Below, one piece after another: positions 44,481-55,348 of a DNA stretch of 64,000 bases. The notes below the pieces were generated by a model. It did no database searches. It worked only from the letters and a program-made list of their open reading frames with translations, and was not told the DNA's origin. This DNA comes from Lepidodermella squamata. Lineage: Eukaryota; Gastrotricha. The position numbers were made by a program, and so were the translations under genes. Within the stretch, counting starts at the first letter, position 1; each line of letters begins with the position of its first letter. The DNA lies in NCBI GenBank assembly GCA_047495785.1, contig JBLDXI010000016.1, positions 1-64,000 of the forward strand. The letters run 5' to 3'.

Positions 44481-45688
44481 ATGAAGAGCATGGCTTCACT
44501 GTTTTTTCACGTCTTAGTTTCTTTCGCTATCCGGACAGGTTACGGATGCTCATTCCCTTTGGTCGCCCAGCAAGAAGAGGTATCCATTATCCCCCTAATA
44601 TTAAGAGAAAGTCCCTATAAGATTTCAATTCAGATCTCTGTCGACCAACTTTACAGGAGTCTCGAATTGAGTTTCGATGACGGCATCGAATTTGATCGAA
44701 CCAAAACGCAAATTAAGAAGATTAAGAGTCACTCTAATCACTTTAACGCAAACTATCGCGTGCAGACCAAAATAGTTCTATGCGACAATACAGCTTCAAA
44801 TAGGACCTTGCTCCACCTTTTATGCCTTGCAAATCTGAAGCTAGAAGTAAGGTTGCAAGGTTTTTGATTGAAAATGGCGCCGAAGTTAACGCGAGAGATG
44901 ACAATGGATCTACCCCTTTGATACTAGCGACTAGAAGTGGAAATTTACAGCTAGTTGACACCCTTCTCCAAGCCGGATGCGATCCTAATCTTACGAATAA
45001 TTTCAACGAAACTTCATTGTCAATTGCCGGGCTTGGGAATCGGGTTGACATGGTAAACATGTTAGTTTCAAATGGAGCAAGGATGAATGAGCCAGAATGC
45101 AACTACGCTCTAAAAATCACAGTTGAACTTGGACTCGGAAATGGGCTTCTCAAATTCATTTTCCAAAGCTCAGGTCAACTGAATAAAGAATCCCGCCACA
45201 CCTGGACTGGTTTGAAAGCTGCCATATACTACAATGAAGAAGCAGTTGTGAAATGTTTAGTCGCGAAAGGAGCAGATGTAAATCTAGGCTTGGAATCAGG
45301 CCGGAATCCACCCATTCATCTCGCAATCGTTGGTAATCACGTCAGCATTGCAAGATTTTTGCTCGGAAAAGGTGCTAAATTGACGTTTGCCAACAATTAC
45401 GATCCTGAAGTAGCAAATATGTGGATGGAACTTTTCACGCGTAATGCATACGAAATGGTACAGCTAATCGCTGATAATGGCATTGATCTGACCATCAAAG
45501 ATGAAGACGGCAGGACTTTGCTCATGCATGCCGCGGCGAAGGGGTGCCTCGAAATCGTCGATACTCTGATCAAGAAAGGCGCAGATGTTAATGAAAGAGA
45601 TAACTCTGGCATGCGTGCAATTGACTATGCTAAGAGGTTTGGCGAAAAGGAAATTATCAAGCGATTGCTTGAAGCCGAAGCTGTATAG
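44481..45688 (+). pseudogene. Ankyrin protein with signal peptide, frameshifted
   Basis: The first frame (44481-~44850) encodes a possible signal peptide (MASLFFHVLVSFAIRTGYG) and reaches the start of an ankyrin repeat (RTLLHLLCLANLKLE). The matching continuation (VARFLIENGAEVNARDDNG) is in another frame from about 44853 to 45688 and carries seven or so good repeats. No intron of plausible size bridges the shift, so it is a frameshift or an assembly error. A 54 nt GT-AG stretch near 44580-44633 may be an in-frame intron in the first part. The repeats themselves are well kept. Confidence 0.65.
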
Positions 45689-46040
45689 GAAGTGGATCAT
45701 CCGTTGAGGAAAACAAAAGACTTTCAACTACTTGAATTTTGAATGAATAAAAATTGACGTTCTTGTGATTGAAAATGATTTCATTCTGAATTGGAAGCAT
45801 ATAATAAAGGCTTGGAAACAGAATAACTTGTATTTGCCTACAGCTTGTAGGTTTCTCTTTGGGCTTGCAATTGAGATCTCCAAACTCGAACTTGACCCCG
45901 CCGTCTCTCCCATTCAGCTCATATTCAACGTAACACGTGCTGCGACCTCATCTCACTTCTCACCTTCACCCTTAACACCTTCATCCACATGGAAGTCACG
46001 CATTCACAAACCAAGCTACCCCACTGCTTTCTAAACGGCC

Positions 46041-47063
46041 ATGAAGCCTGTCATAATAGCTGTAATTCTATTCCATTCCATTGTAGTCACATCGTCAGCT
46101 GTGATTTCAGAAAGAGCTAAGCAGCGATATCCCGGTTTCAGCTACCGAACTTCTTGCTTCATCCCTATTGTCAACAATGGCGCATTCAGCTTTCAGCGAA
46201 ATGGCAGCTCGATAACGCCGAGGACTTACATTCCAGAGGGAACTTGGATCAAGCTAAGCTGCTCGCTGAATTTCGCTCCCAAAATCAACTCAGACGTCGA
46301 GAGCATCTGCATGAGAACCAAAGGTACCGAGGAAGATGATGAGGGCTACCTATTCCCCAGCCCGACGATTTGCCAACCTAGGAATCCGTCGCGATTTGAC
46401 GGAGAAGATGGTATAGGGAAGCAATTTGGTGACGCAGCTTCACGGGGCGATTTGACAAAACTTCAAAATTTGATCAAACTAGCGACAGATAACGAGTTTG
46501 ACCTGAAAAACGGGACATCGAGGGTTGCAACAGCTAGACAGCTCGTAAACTGGAGGGATACAGACCTGGAGTACTGCCCGTGTTGGTTTGCCTGCATTTC
46601 CAACGCAACAGCCCTTCTTCGAGCTACATCCTCAGTTTGCCGGAATAATTCCTTAGTAAATACAGTCCGATATTTGTTGAAGGAAGGAGCTGACCCTAAC
46701 GCAGCAGATGGGAATGCCTTACTAAGGCCGTTACATCTAGCCTCAGCGGCTAGTAATTCGAACTACGACATAGTCCGGCTTCTGATCGACTCTGGAGCAA
46801 GGGTGAATGAAACTACCCAAGACAACGGCTGGACGCCTTTGATGTTCGCAGCAGCTTGGGGTAGGACGTCGACTGTCACGCTGCTTCTCGATCGAGGCGC
46901 CGCGATTGATCAAATGGATTCCGCTAATCACACAGCGCTCTACTACGCTGCGTTGAATGCGAGGCCTAGTACAGTCTATACTCTGATTTTACGAGGGGCC
47001 AGCCGCGAATTTTGTACTCTAACGCTGTGCAGAGCTAACTTGGACCCGTTACTCTTCGGATGA
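46041..47063 (+). CDS. Secreted Sushi (CCP)-like + ankyrin repeat protein
   Basis: Single exon for 340 aa. A signal peptide (VIIAVILFHSIVVTSSAV) is followed at about 38-112 by a CCP/Sushi-like module: CFIPIVNNGAF, then a G..IKLSC segment, a third cysteine, and TICQP at the end. Four ankyrin-type repeats follow (about 126-335, e.g. LRPLHLASAAS..YDIVRLLIDSGARVN and GWTPLMFAAAWGRTSTVTLLLDRGA). Extra cysteines in the second repeat (CPCWFAC) suit an oxidising extracellular space. There is no membrane segment. Ankyrin repeats in a secreted animal protein are unusual; function unknown. Confidence 0.68.
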   Translation: MKPVIIAVILFHSIVVTSSAVISERAKQRYPGFSYRTSCFIPIVNNGAFSFQRNGSSITPRTYIPEGTWIKLSCSLNFAPKINSDVESICMRTKGTEEDDEGYLFPSPTICQPRNPSRFDGEDGIGKQFGDAASRGDLTKLQNLIKLATDNEFDLKNGTSRVATARQLVNWRDTDLEYCPCWFACISNATALLRATSSVCRNNSLVNTVRYLLKEGADPNAADGNALLRPLHLASAASNSNYDIVRLLIDSGARVNETTQDNGWTPLMFAAAWGRTSTVTLLLDRGAAIDQMDSANHTALYYAALNARPSTVYTLILRGASREFCTLTLCRANLDPLLFG

Positions 47064-49008
47064 ATGATGATTTTATGAACCCCGGTGAATTTTTTAATAA
47101 AATGGTAGTTTTCATTTGACAAGAAAATGAATTGCGCGTTTTTTTATTGCGTGATTGTGCGAGGTCAATCAAATGAAAATGGGGGTTTACGCATATTTAT
47201 TTAATTGTGCGCCAGTTTTTTTCAGGTCACACACACTTGATGATCATTGAGTGATGTAACGGTGAGTTCCATCAAATATTACCCGGGCCACTCTCTTGTT
47301 CTCGTCTCTCTATACTCAAGCCTTACAGTGATAGCATAACGATGCATTGAAATGTAGCATAATTTATATAGTATTCGCCTCACCTTGCGTTAATTTTTTA
47401 TAATATTATACTACTACTGTCATGCTGAAACGCGCGCGTACTCAAAGCATTAGCATTATATTATAAGTGTAGTAGTAATTTTAATACATGCATATATAAA
47501 ACCTTAGCGCGACGCGAACTATTCATCACATGGCATATTATAAGTACGGCAGGGTCTGAATCATCGTAAAATTATGTCGCCCGTAAAAAGCTGCCAGCAG
47601 GAAAGCGGCAGAGCAGCGACAACTTGGTTGTGAAAAGCCCATCAGAGTCAGTTAAAATATTACACCATAATTCTTATTATTCTAGTGCTTATTCAGTCAC
47701 CTGTAAATGCATCAATTCATCATCATCAGCTCATAGGCAAATTGTTCGAATATTCATTATTTACATAGGATATTTACAGAAATATACTTATATTTCGAGA
47801 TTTTTTTTTAATTTCGCTTACTATTATTCGATTGCTTTAGCCTGCCTTGTTACGATGTTAAAAATTCCTCTCCCACCGGTTCATCAGGAAATGGAAAAGG
47901 TATAACATAGCTAATAATGCTTAGGTCAATCAAAATTGAATTTTCTTTTAATATAGTTTATATTTGAAATTATATTAATTCTGTCTCAATATAATCTCAT
48001 AATGCACAGGACCAAAAATAAAGTCCTATATCATTCCATCACCTTTGACCGAGGTTGAACGAATCGTCTTTCGCACAGAGGCAATAGCTTAAGTTGTTTG
48101 AATCATAAATTTAGGTAATTTGAATTTCTTCTCAAAGATAGTTAGATTATAGCCACCCAGTCACCGTTGCCTGACCAGAGGGGGAATTGCTAAAAAAAAA
48201 TAGCTCTATCCTTAGCGTGCATCCGAGGAAAGAAGTAGGCAGAATTCCAAGCTGCTATATGATCTAAAAAAGCTAGCTCAGCCTTCATCCTGCCTAAATT
48301 TTCGATTAAGTATTACTCAAAATTTATCGGTAAAATTTCTCCTCGTTCCTCTGCAAAATTTGAGAAAGTAAGCTGACAATTATGCTGTTGAATGGGAAAA
48401 TATAAATTCATTTTTCCTGCAGTTTTTTAAATAATTTCAAATTTTGTTCAAAGATATCGCAAGACAATTGTTCGCCGTTTTTATTTCCTAATTACTTGGT
48501 TTAGAATTGTACCTTTAAATAATTAGAGATTTTTCTGAGGGTGAAGGGCCTATTTTTAAAGTAGAAGCAGCAGCAATGCACTTATATGGTCATCTTTGTT
48601 ACCTGATCAAATTTTTTCATTGAAAGTTTTTCCAGCCCAATTTTTCTCTGCTGCTACAGACGTGCTGCAGCCGGTGCCAGCAGCAGCACCTTTTAAGCTT
48701 CTTTACATTCAAGCGTCATTATACACACAGTTTTTTCTGCTATTCATGTGCTACCTGATACTTACTACAACACCAGAAAAAAACTACAATATTATTTCTA
48801 CCAACGAACAACATTTTTTTCAAACACTCTAAAATAACATGCTGAATTTTCTGTATTTTTAGGAATTTTTTTAAATTAACATGAAAATTCTGCTGAAAAA
48901 TTTGAAATTATTCTCATGACAAGAGCTGATTTTTGTATCACCCTGACATTATTATTTCACTGCTCAAAGATCGAACGAAAAATTAACCGGTGCGCGTAAT
49001 AATTAACG
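47064..49008. other. AT-rich intergenic region, no gene seen
   Basis: Nearly 2 kb of AT-rich sequence without a supported gene. AATAAAATGG near 47096 may be the polyadenylation signal of the upstream gene. Confidence 0.5.
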
Positions 49009-52000
49009 ATGACATCACTTATTCTTTCAATCGTCCTAATTTTCACCTCAATTTTCGCGTTCAACACCGCCGAATATTTCTCACGAGACGGCGACATCAC
49101 AATAGGCGTTGTCCTGCCTATCCACGACGTCGAGGGCGTTAACAAAGGCATCGCCGGACCGGCTAAGGCCATTGTCTCGAATGGAACCGTCTGCACTGGC
49201 CCGTTGATAGGCACGCGCGCCTTTTTGGTGCCCCAATTTCGCCGGCTGATTGATGAAATTAATGCGGATGCGCGCATTTTAGGTGGCTATAAGCTCGGCT
49301 ATGAGATTGTTGATACTTGCTCGTCGCCGAATGCGGCTGCGGCGCAGGCGACGCGGTGGATGGCGGCCAAGGTGGATATTGATGCGAATAATTTCACTCT
49401 GCCGGCTGGATTCAAGGCTAGGCCGATGCCGTTTGTCCTAGGCGGGTATACCAGCGATATTTCACTGCCACTCGCGTCTATGCTCAATCAGGTAAACATG
49501 TCGGGATTTTCCTGGAATTGAATGCCTTAAAGAACTCAATTCAACCGAGTCTACCCTAAATTTAGCCTATTTTTCATCGATTTACAACCCCATTTGATTG
49601 GGGGAAAATTATTAAAATTATTAGAATTCCTGTAACAAGTTTGGAAAATCATGAATCCAAAATAAATTGGGAAAAAATTTGTAAACGAGATTTGCAGTGA
49701 ATTTTCAATGCTTTAATTCCTAAATCTATCGCAAAATTCGAAATAAGAATAAAATTATATTTTTATCAAAAATATTGCTTTGATATTCTCTCAATTTCGG
49801 GAAAATAGGATCAATATCGCTCAAAACGGGAACAAATTTAACAAAAAAGACTTTCATAACCTTGATAAGGTGTCAATGGGAATTTTCAGGGAATGAATAA
49901 GGAATCGAAGCCTAATGGAACAATATTTTCCTTTCTTCAAAATTCGGGAACGTCGAGATTCATTAACGTAATATCCAAATTAGGAATCGGGATACCATTT
50001 GGTCCTACCTGACGGTTGAGGGTTCAACTGAGAAAATGTGAAGTATTTATTGAAAATATTCGAAAATTGCCCTTTATAATGGTTCGTTTCGATGTCAAAT
50101 TTCGAAATTTAGATTTTATTCCGCTTAATATGCGACTCGATCAGGAATAGCCCTTGGGAGCTCATTAAATTAATGGTGAAAATGCCAATAATTACTGAGA
50201 AATTTAGACAATTTTCTAATTAATTATTTTAAACGGGAAACGAGAAAATAAGCGCACCTCATTGTTTCAGAGGAGAAACATTATATTCAGAGATAAGGGG
50301 CGGTTTTGGAATTCAATTTAACTATCATTTAATTAGCTAGAGATCTTGATTTTTTATTGTTCATTTTTCCTAATATTTGTGTCAATTTCAGGTTGAGATT
50401 CCGATGATAGGATTTGCTGCTACAACGCCGTTGCTAAGCAACCGCGTCGCGTTCCCACTCTACGCCCGAACGTCGGCCAGCCATCGGTTCCAAGCCACCG
50501 CCATTCGGTCAATCATGTTCCAATACTTCCGCTGGAACTGCTCGCACATCATCTACAGCGAGGGTGTCTACGGCGAGACGGGCGCGGACGCCCTGCGATC
50601 AGAATTCGACAACAACGGCATTTGTAGAACAAGCGACGTAAAAGCCCCGTCTGGCCCACGTTCCGACCCGACTGCTGTGTCGAAATTGCGAGACATTGTC
50701 GAGACAATAACGGCGAGGCAACCCACATCGCCGATTATTGTCTGCTTTTGCGACGAAGGCACCATGGCTAATTTGTTAATAGCCCTTCGAGATGCTTATC
50801 AAAGGCAGACCAGGGATAAAAGGTTCAGGTTCATTGTTATGGGAACCGATGCTTGGGGCATTACGCTGCCGTTGGATGATGTCCAGTCTTCAGCCAACGG
50901 TGCTATTACAATAAGACCAGGTAAAAATATCTAATTTTCAATCTCTTGAAAAATCTTCAAAAAATCTTCAAAAAAATCTTCAGAAAATGTTTTTTACGAT
51001 TGCAGTAACCTTAGTTTCAGAAAAAGATGCTGATGAAGCTCAAGCACGTTGGGAACCCTTGTTCATCCTGCGTATATCCCACTACCCAACGTCATCTAAT
51101 ACACTATCTAAATACAAGTATTATATAGTATAAGTCTCGATATGTGATAAGTTTACAAAATGACGAAATTCCCTTAACTTTCACCTTAGTTTCCTTGTTA
51201 TAGTGGTCAAAACCTGCTACGTTTCTGCACCTATATTTATACATTTTCACATGGCACCAAAACTTTATACTGTTTAATCATGTGTTTAAACACGTGTGTT
51301 TTTACAGACTGTTTATACAAGTGCAACTCTGTTTATTGTTCAATAATTTCCTACTTTCTTTTCCAATTTTTTCAAATTTTCAATACCTAATCTTTTAAAT
51401 TCTAAATAATTGTTTCAAATTTTGAGAAAATTGCGAATTTTCCCATTTTTCATGAACTTTCCCTAATTTTCGAACTCTGAAGTCAGACATTTCTGCTTTT
51501 CAATTCAGGTGCAGGCGAAGTGCCAAATTACGCTGAATGGGTGTCTGCGAATTTGCAATCGATTATCAGCCCAGATAACGCCGATCCTTGGATTCCTTAC
51601 TTCCTGCAAGAACGCTACAACCTATCACCACTTCAATACGAACAACAGCGTACCGCTTTGAAATTAGACCCGAAAGATGTGCCAAAAGACGACACCCTTC
51701 TGCTAATGACAATAGCCCTAAAAGCTGGAGTTTACGCCTTGAAGGCAGTTTTAGACTCTAATTGCCCGTTGTTGAGACCTGGGGCTAGTTTGAAGGAAAG
51801 GTGTGGCGCGACTTATGCGCGATATGTCTACAGCGGCAAACAGTTGTATGCCAATTTGAATGGGTCAATCTCGAATTTGCCGCCTAATGAGCGGCTGTAC
51901 TTCTTGGATAACATGGACGGCCAGCCTGTTTACGACTACTACTATTACAGGTAAGTATTTTGCCGGAAATAATAAATTGCATTATTTGAATTACAATGGA

Positions 52001-54144
52001 GGTTGCATGTGAGGAGGGGTATAAGTGAATCGCAACTTCAGCTCGTGAGAAGCCCAAATAAGAGATAAGAGATCCTATATCCATTATATACCTTGGGAAC
52101 CTTCCGTAGACCCTTTGACCTTCGGGGCCTTTTGGGGCCTCTTGATCTTTCGGGGATCCTCTGGACCTCTTGAATTTTCTGATTCTCCAGGGACCTTCTA
52201 TTCGTCGAAAAACATCCTTTTCGAGGAACCTAATACCTAATTCGTAAACTGATAAGCCTCAACATTCACAGCAGCTGTGTAGTATGTAGAACTACATCAC
52301 TTCGTTTTTCAGGTCTTCCCTCGGTTATCAAAAAATCGGCGAGTACAAGCCAGAATACCGCGGATTCGCCAAGACCTCCCAAGTTGCTGAGGACGCTCAA
52401 AACTGGCCAGATTCCGGTTTACCTATCATCGGAACCTGCCCAACCTCAGCCACAAATAAGCCCGACCCAAGGCAGCCAACAATCGGCAACTCCTGCCCAT
52501 CTATCTACTACTACCCGAACCAGGAACTTATCACCGACAACAAAACCCTTCAAATCTCATGCGCCTATTACTGCCGGGAGAACCAAATCAGAACAATATG
52601 CAACAGCACCCCATCGGCGATCATCACAGCCGCGACCTTGCCTACAACTACAACAATAGCTTCAATCCTAAGTACCACCATAGACCAAAGCGGGAAAAAT
52701 ACCGTAACTGGTCTTGCAGTGGTCCTAGCCATTGTAGGATGCGCCTTGGCAGTTTGTCTAGGATTCCTGATCTTCGCAATCGTGAAGTGTCGAAGGTACC
52801 GCAAGCAATTGAGAGAGGCGCAAAGGGTCCCGGTAAAGGTCCCTGCGCCTAGTGAGATCGCCTCGGAGAAGTCGTTCAACCCCTACACCCAGGGCAGGAA
52901 CGGAGCTTATGCCGCAATGTTCCCCAACTCAACAACGTCAAGTTTAACCTACGCCAAACGATACCCGGGCAATAACGGCATCGAATTTTCTGACCTGCAG
53001 CCGGTTTTGATGGAAAAATCACTTCAGGACGAGTTGTACCTAGTGCCTCAGTCGAAAAGTGCCTCGCAGGCGTCTCAAACCGCTAGAATTCGTAGGATTA
53101 TCACGTCTTTAGGTGGAACTGAAGAATTCGTCCGGATGACCGAGCAATTTTTCGTCCCGAATGATCAGCTGATTTGGGGCGAAGCTTTCGCAGATGGCAA
53201 GTTCGGTTTTGTCTACCATGGGACTCTGAAGAAACCTATGCCCGAAGGCAGCAGTAAGGACCCAGCATTGCAGGACCTTCCCGTTGCGATTAAGGTGCTG
53301 AAATCTCGAGACGGCGAGGATTTGTTGGATTTCTTGAAAGAGGCCTACCTCATGCAGGCGTTTCATCACCCGAATGTTATGGAATTGCTAGGCATTTCGC
53401 TGCTTTTCGACCAGCCGCATATTGTTGTGCCACTTATGACTAACGGCAACCTGAGGGATTTTGTTAGACAGTATTTCACGAGTATCAGCGATGAGCGTCT
53501 GCTCAATTTTTGCCTTCAGGTAACCGGTTCATCTACTTTTTCCGAAAATTTATATATTCTTGGGGTTTAGGTTGCAATAGGAATGGAGTATCTATCTCGA
53601 AACAAGTTTATTCACCGCGATTTAGCGGCTCGCAACGTTCTCGTTGATTCTGAGGGTCTGCTGAAAATCGCCGATTTTGGCATGTCCCGGCACCTGCAAC
53701 AGTCCGACTACTACAAACCGGTAACCATGGACCGGCCACTGCCCATTCGTTGGCACCCGCCAGAATCGCTCCAAATGCGAACCTTCGACGAAAGGTCCGA
53801 CGTCTGGTCGTTTGGCGTTGTTATGTGGGAAGTGTATTCTGGCGGGCAGCAGCCGTACGGCGGATTGTCCAATAATGAGGTCATCGAACACTTGGCAGCT
53901 GGGAATCGGCTGCCAAAGCCTGAGCGGTGCTCGGAGGAAATGTCAGTAATTTTTCTATAAATTGAGACTTTTCTGATTCGATTTGTGCAGATATCACGAT
54001 GTGATGATGAGGTGCTGGCAAACAGCCATCAGTGAACGGCCGTCATTCGCGCAATTGATACAATGGCTCAATACGATATCGTCGAACATGCAAGAGGCCG
54101 GGGCTGGAACTGACAACTTGGCATTTGCTGGCAGCAGTGTTTAG
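49009..54144 (+). CDS. Venus-flytrap receptor tyrosine kinase (Venus kinase receptor-like), six exons
   Basis: Exons 49009-49491, 50392-50920, 51509-51950, 52313-53519, 53571-53941 and 53991-54144 give about 1,061 aa. A signal peptide precedes a Venus-flytrap ligand domain (DITIGVVLPIHDV to about 480). A cysteine-containing stalk follows, then one membrane segment at about 620-645 and a tyrosine kinase domain at about 760-1045. Kinase features: a degenerate glycine loop (GEAFADGKFGFVY), VAIKVL lysine, HRDLAARN, DFGMSR, and RWHPPESL in the APE position (Trk/Ror-like PPE). The domain order is that of Venus kinase receptors. The first two introns are long (900 and 588 nt). The kinase is complete and probably active. 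Confidence 0.85.
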
Positions 54145-55120
54145 CATTCTCGCCTATTCAGGCAGCTGATATTCAATTATTTTTTATACCTTTTCTCGAC
54201 TCATCTTCCTTGGTAAAAATTGTGCTTTAATTGTTCGCTAGAAAATTATCTTGCAAATAACTGATTTATGCCACTTGAATGCTGTAAATACGGCGAATGA
54301 TCAAATTATGTACCGAAGTATTCATTTTCAAAGTGAATTTTGGAACCGATGATAAATGCGTTTTCTATTTTCTATGTAACTTTAGCTATGCCTGCAAATG
54401 TCGAAGTGAATTAACTTCGAATTTTACTTACATATTAAATCGCTTCACGTGAATGCTTGCGTGAGTCGAGTATAACATTAACTGACACATGTGTATTTTT
54501 CAAAGGCTTTTTTACAAGTAAAAGACAGACGGACAACTTTTGTATGTCTGTAAAATTTGAATACATATCATGCCATGCCGTTATTACAAGGTTTGGCTCG
54601 GGTTTACCCTACTGTTACCCGGAAGTGATAAAAGTGATAAATTTCCTTTCCATCGCACAGAAATGTTCCGCTAATTAGCAAGAATTCTGGACACACCCAG
54701 ACATGGCGGAAAATTATGAACCTACAATCTTTCATTTTATTGCTTCTCTATCTTTGTTGTCTGAGGGCTGACGTGAGTAGAATCTTTTGCTGCTGTATTT
54801 TGAAATCCTTAACATCGCTTGCATGTCTGGGTTGGTAAGCTGGAAAGTTAGCAAGTTGGAAGCGGCTAGTACAAAAGCTTTATAAATGGTTAAGGTATTC
54901 ATTAACAGCCTTCCTCATCTTGCCTCTTGCGACTTGGTTTCAATAAGAAATGGAGCGAAGTAGCAGACTTCGAACACAGTTTTGATTGCTTTTATGGATC
55001 GCAATTATTTGTAATTTGTTAGTCAAATCCGAGGAATTAAGGGAAGTGATGAACTATAGATTTAGTATGGTACGCTGTCACCAATAAATTATAGGGTTGT
55101 AACATCTTTGTAAGACGACT
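54145..55120. other. Intergenic, no gene seen
   Basis: No supported gene. Short AAATT-rich stretches only. Confidence 0.45.
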
Positions 55121-55149
55121 CAGATCCATGACTTCCTGTTACCGTGAAA
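55121..55149 (+). promoter_or_regulatory. Conserved upstream element of VMO-I gene A
   Basis: The block CAGA(T/C)CCATGACTTCCTG through ACCGTGAAA is 28 of 29 identical to 59024-59052 upstream of gene B. It sits 228 bp before the start here and 233 bp there, while flanking sequence is less alike. It is a likely shared enhancer or promoter element. Confidence 0.6.
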
Positions 55150-55348
55150 GATCATTTTTTTAATCTCACGGAATAGTTGAAGATTATACTTGCTCGACTT
55201 TGTATAAAACATATCATGCTATGAAACGCATGTGTGACTAAAGAAGCAGTATAAAATTAGAACAAGTAGTAGGTTCAAACATATCAACGCTACAGCAGCA
55301 TTAACACTCTTTGAAGGCCTTCCATTTCTGCATGTCACACGAAGAAAA

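Noticed and set aside
47624-48832. AT-rich frames in the large intergenic region
   Set aside because: Low-complexity hydrophobic translations typical of AT-rich DNA.
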